The notes under the pieces are model-generated. The model was not told the DNA's origin. It ran no database searches and worked only from the letters and a program-made list of their open reading frames with translations. From Acidobacteriota bacterium (GTDB taxonomy: Bacteria; Acidobacteriota; Terriglobia; Terriglobales; Acidobacteriaceae): a stretch of DNA of 18,942 bases. Below, one piece after another: positions 6,217 to 13,463 of this stretch (within the stretch, counting starts at the first letter, position 1; each line of letters starts with the position of its first letter). A program made the translations under genes and the position numbers. The stretch lies in the NCBI GenBank assembly GCA_025353435.1, contig JANXQR010000131.1, positions 1 to 18,942 of the forward strand, written 5' to 3'.

Positions 6217-8667
6217 ATGGGTAATTTCTGGACTGATGTCAAACACGCGCTGAACACGCTCATCAAAAACCCCGGCTTCAGCATCGCCACCATCGCCGCT
6301 TTGGCGTTGGGCATCGGAGCGAATACGGCCATCTTTACCGTCGTAAATGCGGTTCTTCTCAAGCCGCTCACTTATCCCGACTCCGATCGGATGGTCGAGT
6401 TTCTGGCGCCGTCGTCCATGATTGCCAATGACCTTGCCTGCATTCCCGAGTTCCACTTCTACCAAAAGCAGACCAGCGTATTCCAGGAGGTCGCCGCATA
6501 CGACAACGCCGGCCCGGGCTTCAACTTCACTGGCGACCATCCTGAGCAACTCCACGGCATTCACGTTACCGAGGGATACTTTCGCGTGTATGGCGCACCT
6601 GTGATGCTGGGGAGGACATTCACACCGCAGGAGGACTCTCCGCATGGCGGCAAGGTGGTGATGCTGAGCTACGGACTTTGGCAGCGGAAGTTCGGTGGGG
6701 ATTCGGCTGTTGTCGGAAAGTCGCTTTCGCTTGGCAATGAGCCATACACAATTGTCGGCGTGATTGGCAAGGAATTTGTCTCCGATCCCGCGGCAGATAT
6801 CTGGCTGCCATTTCAGTTTGAACCGGTCACCAATGACATGAATCACTTCTTTCAGGTGGCTGGATTACTCAAGCGCGGCGTCACCGTTACGCAGGCTAAC
6901 GCCAAATTGATGGCAGCGGCACCGCAGTATCTCGGTGACTGTCCGAACACGGACCCGCGACAGCAATTTGCTGTTGGTCCGCTTCGCGACAGCATTATCG
7001 GAAACGCGCGCAATTCGCTGCTGGTGATGCTCGGAGCTGTGGGCCTGGTGTTGCTGATTGCTTGCGCCAATGTCGCCAATTTGCTCCTGGTTCGTGCCAC
7101 TGGGCGCAAGCGAGAATTCGCAATCCGTTCCGCTCTTGGAGCTGGCCGCGCGCGCATCATGCGACAGTTATTGGTTGAAAGCGTAATGCTGTCGGTGATG
7201 GGCGGGATTCTCGGCCTGGGTCTCGGATTTGTTGGGGTGCGCGCCCTGCTTGCCATCAGCCCCGCAGGACTGCCGCGCATCGGCGAGAACGGCTCTGCCT
7301 TGGGAGTTGATTGGCGGGTGCTCGGATTTACACTGGGAGTCTCGTTGCTAACAGGCATTCTCTTTGGACTCTTTCCCGCGCTGAGTGCCTCGCGCTATGA
7401 CCTAAACTACGCGCTGAAAGAGGGCAGCGGGCGCTCCGGCACCGGAATCCGTCAGAGCAAGGCCCGCTCGCTGCTGGTCATCAGCGAAGTATCTCTGGCG
7501 TTGGTATTGCTGATCGGCGCGGCTTTGCTCATCCGCACATTTATCGCACTTCACGGAGTCGGCCCGGGCTTCGATTCCCACAACGTTCTCACCATGGAAA
7601 TGTCGCTCAATGGGGATCGCTACCAGAAGACGGCCGGCGTGGCACGACTTTCTCGGGACGGCCGAGACCGGTTGAATGCCATCCCCGGTGTCGAGGTCGC
7701 GGCTGCTGCTTACTGGCTGCCTATAGATGTCGAAGATGCCCTGCCCTTCCAGGTCACTGGCCGGCCGGTAAAGAAAGACTGCTGTGGGAGCAAATGGATG
7801 AGCGTCTCGCCGGGTTACCTGAGCCTGTTCAAAATTCCCATCCTGCGTGGACGCGACTTTACTGAAAATGACACGGCCGCCGCGCCCGGTGTGGCGCTTA
7901 TCAATGAGGCACTGGCCCGGCAACTTTGGCCCAACGAAGATGCCGTTGGTCAACACATCATGTCCGGGCAGGGTATAGGACCGGAATTTGAGGGAGAGCC
8001 TCAGCGGCAGATTATCGGCATCGTTGGTGACTCGCACAATAGCGGCCTCGGCCAGCCTGCCGATCCCATGATGATGGTTCCCATTGCGCAGGTCCCGGAC
8101 GGCTATGCAGCGGCCTACTCCAATATTCAGCCGCTTTTTTGGCTGGTGAGAACACGCGGCGACCCCCACCAGGCCATTGCCGCCGTGACCGAGCAGCTGC
8201 GACTTGCCAGCGGAGGTTTTCCGGTGGCGCACATCCGAACCATGGACGAGGTGATGGGGCGCTCCACGGCGCGTGCGAGTTTCAATATGCTGCTACTCAC
8301 GATCTTCGGCGCCGTTGCGCTTATCCTGGCCGCCATCGGCATTTATGGGATTATGGCCTACTCCGTTGAGCAGCGCACACAGGAGATGGGCATCCGCATG
8401 GCCCTGGGCGCCGATCGTTCCACTATCCGCAAGCTTGTTGTCTGGCACGGTATGCGGTTGGTTCTTGTGGGGTTGGTAGTTGGCATTGCTGCGGCCTTCG
8501 GACTCACCCGCTTCATGGCAAGCTTCCTATTCGGCGTCAAACCATGGAATCCGATGGTATTCATTTCAGTGCCGTTCATCCTTTCCGCAGTGGCACTGCT
8601 TGCCGTTTGGCTTCCTGCTTCGCGTGCATCCAATCTTGATCCAATCCGAGCTTTGCGCGCTGATTAG
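6217..8667 (+). CDS. ADOP-family FtsX/MacB-like ABC permease (duplicated orphan permease)
   Basis: Predicted 816-aa inner-membrane protein with two MacB-like halves in one chain. It opens with MGNFWTDVKHALNTLIKNPG and a first membrane segment (GFSIATIAALALGIGANTA, about 21-40), followed by a large periplasmic core. The first FtsX domain starts near residue 266 (NSLLVMLGAVGLVLLIACAN), and extra segments follow near LGFTLGVSLLTGILFGLFPA and SLLVISEVSLALVLLIGAAL. A second periplasmic core follows, then a second FtsX domain from about 689 (FNMLLLTIFGAVALILAAIG), ending in DPIRALRAD. This layout matches the acidobacterial duplicated orphan permeases, whose substrates are unknown. No ATPase gene and no PadR-type regulator, a neighbour often seen with ADOP genes, is in the window. 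It starts 104 nt after the rhamnosidase, so it may share that transcript. Confidence 0.9.
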   Translation: MGNFWTDVKHALNTLIKNPGFSIATIAALALGIGANTAIFTVVNAVLLKPLTYPDSDRMVEFLAPSSMIANDLACIPEFHFYQKQTSVFQEVAAYDNAGPGFNFTGDHPEQLHGIHVTEGYFRVYGAPVMLGRTFTPQEDSPHGGKVVMLSYGLWQRKFGGDSAVVGKSLSLGNEPYTIVGVIGKEFVSDPAADIWLPFQFEPVTNDMNHFFQVAGLLKRGVTVTQANAKLMAAAPQYLGDCPNTDPRQQFAVGPLRDSIIGNARNSLLVMLGAVGLVLLIACANVANLLLVRATGRKREFAIRSALGAGRARIMRQLLVESVMLSVMGGILGLGLGFVGVRALLAISPAGLPRIGENGSALGVDWRVLGFTLGVSLLTGILFGLFPALSASRYDLNYALKEGSGRSGTGIRQSKARSLLVISEVSLALVLLIGAALLIRTFIALHGVGPGFDSHNVLTMEMSLNGDRYQKTAGVARLSRDGRDRLNAIPGVEVAAAAYWLPIDVEDALPFQVTGRPVKKDCCGSKWMSVSPGYLSLFKIPILRGRDFTENDTAAAPGVALINEALARQLWPNEDAVGQHIMSGQGIGPEFEGEPQRQIIGIVGDSHNSGLGQPADPMMMVPIAQVPDGYAAAYSNIQPLFWLVRTRGDPHQAIAAVTEQLRLASGGFPVAHIRTMDEVMGRSTARASFNMLLLTIFGAVALILAAIGIYGIMAYSVEQRTQEMGIRMALGADRSTIRKLVVWHGMRLVLVGLVVGIAAAFGLTRFMASFLFGVKPWNPMVFISVPFILSAVALLAVWLPASRASNLDPIRALRAD

Positions 8668-8689
8668 CTTGCAAGCGCTTTCACCGAAA

Positions 8690-9385
8690 TCAAGCCTGGA
8701 AACGATAGCCCATTCCGGGATCGGTGAGAACCAACTCCGGCTTTTTGGGGTGTGGCTCCAATTTCTGACGCAGGCTGGCCACGTGCATATCCACCGTCCG
8801 CGTCATCGTGCCTGATGTGTGTCCCCACACCTGTTCAAGCAGTTCTTCGCGAGAAACAGTTATACCGCTGTGCTCGGCAAGATAGCGGAGTAATTGAAAC
8901 TCGCGCGAAGTCAAAGTGACTGTCTGGCCGTTGTATGTAACCCTGTTTCGCCGAGCGTCCAGAACAACTGAGCCAAAGCGATACAAATCGCCTGAACGTT
9001 GTTGGCTACTGTCGCGAGTTGGAGGTCGGCGAAGGAGCGCCTCGACGCGTGCCATTAGCTCAAGGGTGTCGAATGGCTTGGTAACATAGTCGTCCGCACC
9101 TGCCTTGAAGCCAGCCACCTTTTCGATGGTTTGACCGAGAGCTGTCAAGAAAAGTACCGGTGTCGTAACTCCATTCTGGCGTGCTTGCGCGCAAAGATCG
9201 ATTCCGCTACCCATTGGCAGCATGACGTCGAGAATAATCAGATCGAATTCGGGCTGGCTAATCTTCTCAAATCCGGTTTTCCCGTCAAATGCAAAATCCA
9301 CTGCGTAACCTTCACTGCGAAGGCGATCGCCGAGTGTCATGCACAGTTCCTGTTCGTCTTCAACGATAAGGATGCGTTCATTCAT
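8690..9385 (-). CDS. OmpR/PhoB-family response regulator
   Basis: 231-aa DNA-binding response regulator. The receiver domain (about 1-120) has the acidic pair E9-D10, phosphoacceptor D53 in ILDVMLP, T81 and K103 in TKPF, so all residues for phosphotransfer are present. The C-terminal winged helix (about 132-231) carries LTSREFQLLRYLAEHSGITVSREEL, the RTVDMHVASLRQKLE recognition helix and the final GMGYRF. Its start overlaps the kinase stop by 4 nt (ATGA, 9382-9385) and has no Shine-Dalgarno of its own, so translation is probably coupled to the kinase. It is expected to take phosphate from that kinase and regulate transcription, plausibly of its own operon or of the divergent efflux genes. It converges on the ADOP gene with a 22-nt gap. 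Confidence 0.95.
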   Translation of the reverse strand: MNERILIVEDEQELCMTLGDRLRSEGYAVDFAFDGKTGFEKISQPEFDLIILDVMLPMGSGIDLCAQARQNGVTTPVLFLTALGQTIEKVAGFKAGADDYVTKPFDTLELMARVEALLRRPPTRDSSQQRSGDLYRFGSVVLDARRNRVTYNGQTVTLTSREFQLLRYLAEHSGITVSREELLEQVWGHTSGTMTRTVDMHVASLRQKLEPHPKKPELVLTDPGMGYRFQA

Positions 9386-10818
9386 GTCAGTGACATCCGC
9401 GATTGCCGTCCCTCATTGGCGGTAATTTGGATGTTATCTCCTTTTGAAATCTGAAGGTGAAGGGTGAAAGTGCTGCCGGAGGAGAGTTGGCTGAGGACGG
9501 TGAGGCTTCCTCCCATGGATTCAGCGAGTCTCTTGGCCAGTGCCAACCCGAGCCCGGTGCCGTGAATTTGCGATGCATGAACGCGCGGACTGCGATAAAA
9601 GGGATCGAATATGTGGGCGATTTCGGAAGGATCAATTCCGATGCCCCGGTCGGTAACAGAGATTCGAATTTCGCCTGGGGAGTTTTCTCTGGGGGCCGAT
9701 GCGCCGGCGCGAAGCAGGATTCTTCGATCGGGCCCGCCGTATTTCACCGCATTTCCAACCAGGTTGCGGAGACATTGCGTGATCCCCGTAAGGTCGCCAA
9801 GAGCATGCGGCAGACCGGGTTCGACCTCAAGGTCAAGCGTGAATCCCGAATCGCGGACAAGCGACTCGGTGTCGGAGAGAACCATCTCAACAATTTGCTC
9901 GATGGGGAGCGGCTGCAATGAAACACGCTTGTTGCGATCTTCAGTCGATGCGAAGAGCAGAATCTGGTCTACCAGTTCTCCCATGCTCCGACTCTGGTGT
10001 TGCAGGATAGCGCCATACCTAAGCAGTGCATCCATGTTCTTCACCAACCCATCGGCAATATTATCCGCCGCTGATCGGATGACAGAGAGGGGAGTGCGGA
10101 GTTCGTGGGAGACTGAAGCAACGAATTCCATCTGCAGGTTTGCCAGTTGCATCCGGCCCATCAACTGACTCCTTTGAATTGCCCAGACGGCGGCGGTCGA
10201 AAGAAGAAAAGTAAAGCTCAATATGCCAACCATTCGTGATGACGAACGACGGGAGGATTCCGCCAAGCTGGCTTGTTCGCGCGATGCATCTTCGCCGTAG
10301 AGCCTCTTGACCTCATTCAAGTCTTGCCGTACTCGCTCAAAGGCGGAAACCCCTCCCGCGAGATCGAGGTTTACGGCTTCATTCGTGCTGCCTTCGAGGA
10401 TGGATGCGAGGACTTCATCGCGCACGCTGAGGTAGGCGGTCCAATCACGATTGAGCCGGTCAGCTAACGCGAGTTCTTCAGTGCCCTTGGCTTGGCGACC
10501 ATACTCTGCAATTCCGTTTCTTACGCGGCGATCCGCCTCTCTTGTTTGATCGGCATATTCCACTTGAAGATTACTGTTGGTCGTGGTGAGCGCGTACAGT
10601 GTAGTTCGGCGCGTCTCCTGGGCGTCGTACTGCAGTTCCCCAATCTCCTGCAATCCGTTCACGGAACTCTTGTACATCCTTTGAGCCTCGGTGTTTGCTT
10701 GCTGCATGTCGCGAATGACCAACGCTCCTATCACCGTGACGCCGCAGCACACCACGAAAAGTAGGAGGACCGCGTTGTGTCGCGAGGCGGCGCTCAGCCA
10801 GCGGTCTACGAGCGGCAT
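9382..10818 (-). CDS. Membrane sensor histidine kinase, periplasmic four-helix-type sensor, no HAMP
   Basis: 478 aa from the chosen ATG. Membrane segment 1 is at about 16-35 and segment 2 at about 196-214. Between them lies a roughly 160-residue, mostly helical, charged periplasmic region resembling a four-helix-bundle chemoreceptor-type sensor. Only about 16 residues separate segment 2 from the HisKA domain, so there is no HAMP. Phosphoacceptor is H238 in SVSHELRTPL. The ATPase domain has LRNLVGNAVKYG (N box), DRGIGID (G1) and GTGLGLALAK (G2). The frame is open up to 10929, inside the binding-protein gene, but those 37 residues are basic and unlike a kinase N-terminus. The start at 10818 leaves 49 nt after the upstream stop, though it has no good Shine-Dalgarno, so the start is less sure than the function. 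Confidence 0.92.
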   Translation of the reverse strand: MPLVDRWLSAASRHNAVLLLFVVCCGVTVIGALVIRDMQQANTEAQRMYKSSVNGLQEIGELQYDAQETRRTTLYALTTTNSNLQVEYADQTREADRRVRNGIAEYGRQAKGTEELALADRLNRDWTAYLSVRDEVLASILEGSTNEAVNLDLAGGVSAFERVRQDLNEVKRLYGEDASREQASLAESSRRSSSRMVGILSFTFLLSTAAVWAIQRSQLMGRMQLANLQMEFVASVSHELRTPLSVIRSAADNIADGLVKNMDALLRYGAILQHQSRSMGELVDQILLFASTEDRNKRVSLQPLPIEQIVEMVLSDTESLVRDSGFTLDLEVEPGLPHALGDLTGITQCLRNLVGNAVKYGGPDRRILLRAGASAPRENSPGEIRISVTDRGIGIDPSEIAHIFDPFYRSPRVHASQIHGTGLGLALAKRLAESMGGSLTVLSQLSSGSTFTLHLQISKGDNIQITANEGRQSRMSLT

Positions 10819-10867
10819 CGGATAGTGCGACCGACGCTTGGTCTCGAATTTGATTTTCTTCGTCAAA

Positions 10868-11416
10868 TCAATTTGCCAACTGAATCTGCATGCGAAGCTT
10901 GTAACCCTTGTCATCGGGGAGAAGTTCATCGATGCGCACGACCTTCACCGAGTCATCGACATCGCCCACCCTGAGATAGCCGATTGCGCCGGGAACGTTG
11001 AAGACGAATTTGCGGACTCCCACAGGAGACGCGAGGATCTTCGGAGATACGAGGATTTCACCCGTGAACAGGCCGTGTACAAAATGGTTTTTGAATTGGT
11101 CTTCGTTCATGGCGCAGACGTCGCGAAGCACAGTCTTTCGTTCCAACTCTCCGGGTTCCCGCATCACCAATGTTATGCGTCGCCCATTCGGCCAGTGGCT
11201 GCGGTTTCCGAGAAATATTCGGCGCAGCTCATCGAACGAAAGTTCGTTTACGGGATTGGAACGATTCACAACGATCACAAGGGGTTCGGTGGGGTTTGTC
11301 TGGTCCGCGAACGAAGAGGCAGCCGCGTTTCCTGAGGTCGCGGAACTCCCCTGAAGCAACGGGATCAGCACCGTTGCCAACAAGAGTCTCGTAATTGTTC
11401 GAGTTCTTCCAGACAT
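10868..11416 (-). CDS. Small PstS-like periplasmic substrate-binding protein
   Basis: 182 aa, exported: signal peptide MSGRTRTITRLLLATVLIPLL then a short Ser/Ala stretch. The mature part resembles the PBP-like domain of phosphate-type binding proteins (IVVNRSNPVNELSFDELRRIFLG, SHWPNG, ITLVMREPGELERKTVLRDV, GAIGYL). At about 150 mature residues it is roughly half of a true PstS, like short stand-alone members annotated as phosphate-binding proteins whose ligand is mostly unproven. The start is placed 4 nt after the barrel-gene stop, since the longer frame from 11455 would run into that gene. No Shine-Dalgarno is seen, so translational coupling is likely. With no ABC permease nearby it may hand ligand to another transporter or present it to the downstream kinase. 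Confidence 0.8.
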   Translation of the reverse strand: MSGRTRTITRLLLATVLIPLLQGSSATSGNAAASSFADQTNPTEPLVIVVNRSNPVNELSFDELRRIFLGNRSHWPNGRRITLVMREPGELERKTVLRDVCAMNEDQFKNHFVHGLFTGEILVSPKILASPVGVRKFVFNVPGAIGYLRVGDVDDSVKVVRIDELLPDDKGYKLRMQIQLAN

Positions 11417-11420
11417 TGGA

Positions 11421-12812
11421 TTAGAAGGTAAAGCCCAGTTGAAGGGCCAGCGCATTCATGGCCGGTTGGTTACGCAACCGTGTGTAGTCGTATTGAAGTT
11501 TCAAGGCTACCGATTCGCTGGCGTCATACCGTATTCCAAGCGAAGGCCCATGCCGCAATCCAACATCCGGGAAAATCGGTTCCGAGTTTGCCACATTCAT
11601 GTACTGGTATCGCATGTAAGGTCGATAGGAGCCGAACTGCCGCGAAAGCTGGGTATAGAATGCCGGCGTATTGTAGACCGCTTGAGTTCCCGAAACGGTA
11701 TGTCTGTCCAGCACAGCTTCGCTCAGCCATTCATATCTTGGCCTGACGAGCACCGCGTGCGCAGCGTAAATTGACTCGCCGATCTTGGGAAGGTTCGACG
11801 GCGCGAGAATATCTCGATAGAACGAGAATCCCGCCTGGAGGCCCCGCACCCCTTCCGGGCGCGCAAACAACTCCACGTTGTAGGCTTTGTGATTCTGGTC
11901 GTCGGAATCATTCTGAACCGGCTCCTCAGTAAGAGGGGTTCGCGAAGCACGACCGTTCCCCACCTCAGCGACATAGTGCAGCCCCAGAGAACCTGAAGGA
12001 ATCTGGCCATACGCCGTCACTCCCACGGTATGAATCGGCAGGATCCCGCCATGATCTTCAAAGTCGAAGAGGAATGGACGGCCCGTCGCCGTTTGCAGCC
12101 ATGAACTATGGTGGTACTCGGTGTTGTAGTACCCAATTGCTGTGTGGCCCCGGCCCGCTGAAATGTTCAAGTAGTCATTGTGCGAATACAGCAGCAGATA
12201 TCTTTCAATGTCGACACCAAAGCTGTTCTTGCCGCCGACCTGAGTGCCGTAAATGTTCGTCCCTTGGCTCTCAAAGACAATTTCGCTAAGGAAGCGGAAC
12301 TTGTCCGATACGTCGGAAGTAACAAACAGATCGAGCTGTCCCAGTGAGAAGGAGGTCGTGTCCCCCTTCTTTGTGTCGCCATGCAGGGATATATCGCCAA
12401 ATCCGCGAATCCGCAGCAGTGTCCTGCTTACATCCATTCGTTCCATGGCATTGTCAGACTGCACCTGCTCGGACTCTGCCGAGGGAGCCATCCCCGCCTG
12501 CGCCGGATTTGCCGTAGGCGTGCTTGCCATTGCGGTGGACACGGTTGGGGGAGCCGAACCCGACGAAGGAACTGCTGCGGAAGGTGCAGGAGTAGTTCCG
12601 GTTTCTGACGGCGCTCTTTCAGACTCCAACTGCTTTACCCGGGCTTCAAGCTGCCCAACCCGGTTGATTAAGGCTTGCAGGTCTTTCTCATCGACGACGA
12701 CTTGTTTTGCCGGCTCTTGCGCACATAATGCCGCTCCGCAACCCAGAGCCAGAACTACAGCGATCGCAAACCTGTGGGGGAGCTTCGATGGTACCCGTTT
12801 CAAACTGCGCAT
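11421..12812 (-). CDS. Outer-membrane beta-barrel (porin-like) with coiled-coil stalk
   Basis: 463 aa. A signal peptide (FAIAVVLALGCGAALCA) precedes a coiled coil at about 41-66 (ALINRVGQLEARVKQLESE). A flexible Ala/Pro/Ser/Thr linker (about 67-115) follows, then a region rich in alternating aromatic strands, ending LALQLGFTF with the C-terminal phenylalanine typical of outer-membrane barrels. Probable role is a channel for small solutes, with the coil forming a periplasmic stalk or trimer contact. Phosphate-selective porins share the general fold, but selectivity cannot be told here. First gene of the leftward operon; the next start follows its stop by 4 nt. The start is set by AAAGGAG 9 nt upstream and by the signal peptide. 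Confidence 0.82.
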   Translation of the reverse strand: MRSLKRVPSKLPHRFAIAVVLALGCGAALCAQEPAKQVVVDEKDLQALINRVGQLEARVKQLESERAPSETGTTPAPSAAVPSSGSAPPTVSTAMASTPTANPAQAGMAPSAESEQVQSDNAMERMDVSRTLLRIRGFGDISLHGDTKKGDTTSFSLGQLDLFVTSDVSDKFRFLSEIVFESQGTNIYGTQVGGKNSFGVDIERYLLLYSHNDYLNISAGRGHTAIGYYNTEYHHSSWLQTATGRPFLFDFEDHGGILPIHTVGVTAYGQIPSGSLGLHYVAEVGNGRASRTPLTEEPVQNDSDDQNHKAYNVELFARPEGVRGLQAGFSFYRDILAPSNLPKIGESIYAAHAVLVRPRYEWLSEAVLDRHTVSGTQAVYNTPAFYTQLSRQFGSYRPYMRYQYMNVANSEPIFPDVGLRHGPSLGIRYDASESVALKLQYDYTRLRNQPAMNALALQLGFTF

Positions 12813-12821
12813 GGCCTGCAG

Positions 12822-12828
12822 CTCCTTT
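12822..12828 (-). promoter_or_regulatory. Shine-Dalgarno deciding the barrel-protein start
   Basis: On the minus strand AAAGGAG precedes the ATG at 12812 by 9 nt. It is the only strong ribosome site in the leftward operon; the three downstream genes lack one. Confidence 0.75.
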
Positions 12829-13000
12829 ATCCGCCATCTCAATATGTTCCAGCCCAAGAGGGTCTACGAGCTTGCCTTTAAGCAAACCCGCTCGGTCCGA
12901 AATGCCAGGCCCAGTTTGGCGGAATTTCCGGGAGCGGGCAGGACACCGATGCGCCTGATGTTTCCAGAATTCGTCTCCCAGCTCAGGTGAACCTCAGAAG

Positions 13001-13105
13001 GCCGAAAAATGGTGGACAGATACCTGTCATGTTACCGCGAATTAGGGCGCTTACCTCAATGATTCAAGGAGTATTGGAAAGATTACCCAGGAGCCGAAAA
13101 GGTGG
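13001..13105 (+). repeat. Near-identical direct repeats GCCGAAAA(AT)GGTGG
   Basis: GCCGAAAAATGGTGG at 13001-13015 and GCCGAAAAGGTGG at 13093-13105 differ by a 2-nt indel. Their start-to-start spacing is 92 bp. They could be paired regulator sites for the porin operon; no direct support. Confidence 0.3.
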
Positions 13106-13214
13106 TTTGACGCCCTCACCTGAACGCAGTGCAAGCTGTCCAGTCCCCCGGGGATTGACTCAATGCATTGCGCTGAACCCGCAATTAAACAGCGCGGGGT
13201 GTAGGGGGATCGCA

Positions 13215-13235
13215 TGTGATGTCAATTAACTCACA
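13215..13235. promoter_or_regulatory. Inverted repeat TGTGA-N11-TCACA, possible operator
   Basis: TGTGA at 13215-13219 and TCACA at 13231-13235 are exact inverted arms around an AT-rich 11-nt spacer. The arms match the CRP half-site, but CRP spacing is 6 nt, so a CRP site is not claimed. It lies about 230 bp upstream of the efflux operon. Confidence 0.3.
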
Positions 13236-13449
13236 GGCCGCGATCTGCTCGTCACCTGGAACTCGGAGAAGACGCTGCACTCTGCGTGCCGCTGCAACCG
13301 GCTGGCCATTGTCCGGCTTCTTCAAAAGATGAAGCGTGATTTCCCTCCGCCAGAGGCTCCAGTCCCAACCGGACGGAGATTCTGCTCCGATTTTGAGCTT
13401 CATGAAGACAACTTCACTTTCGATTCAGCGACTTCCACGCCAAACCCCA

Positions 13450-13455
13450 TATAAT
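13450..13455 (+). promoter_or_regulatory. TATAAT -10 box of the efflux operon, leaderless start likely
   Basis: A perfect TATAAT ends 8 nt before the ATG at 13464, which would place transcription start at or next to the start codon. No good -35 hexamer is seen at the 16-18 nt position, and no Shine-Dalgarno precedes the gene. Confidence 0.5.
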
Positions 13456-13463
13456 CCGCATTG

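Larger units (their letters stand above)
12829..13463. other. Divergent intergenic region between barrel-protein operon and efflux operon
   Basis: About 635 bases that must carry promoters for both operons. Seen here: near-repeats of GCCGAAAA followed by GGTGG at 13001-13015 and 13093-13105, palindromes CCCCGGGG (13146-13153) and CAATGCATTG (13161-13170), an inverted repeat TGTGA/TCACA at 13215-13235, and a TATAAT box at 13450-13455. A 72-codon minus-strand frame (13185-13403, starting MKLKIG) has only a weak upstream GTGAAG and no recognised domain, so it is not called as a gene. Confidence 0.55.

Noticed and set aside
6160..6846. 228-aa minus-strand open frame
   Set aside because: Mostly antisense to the N-terminal half of the ADOP permease, with no family features.
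7402..8232. 276-aa minus-strand open frame
   Set aside because: Antisense to the ADOP gene, with a composition rich in His/Arg/Gln typical of shadow frames.
8667..8676. GCTTGCAAGC palindrome between the convergent ADOP and response-regulator genes, as a bidirectional terminator
   Set aside because: The stem is at most 4 bp with a 2-nt loop and there is no T tract on either side, so it is not a convincing intrinsic terminator.
12253..12990. 245-aa plus-strand open frame overlapping the barrel gene
   Set aside because: Most of it is antisense to the barrel-protein gene, which has a signal peptide, a Shine-Dalgarno and a barrel C-terminus. The frame has no such support.
13215..13235. CRP binding site
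   Set aside because: The half-sites match but the spacer is 11 nt rather than 6, so the known CRP geometry is not met. It is reported only as an unassigned inverted repeat.
13185..13403. 72-aa minus-strand frame MKLKIGAESPSG...
   Set aside because: Lies in a true intergenic region and could be real, but it has only a weak ribosome site, no recognised domain, and overlaps regulatory-looking palindromes. Conservation in relatives would change this.
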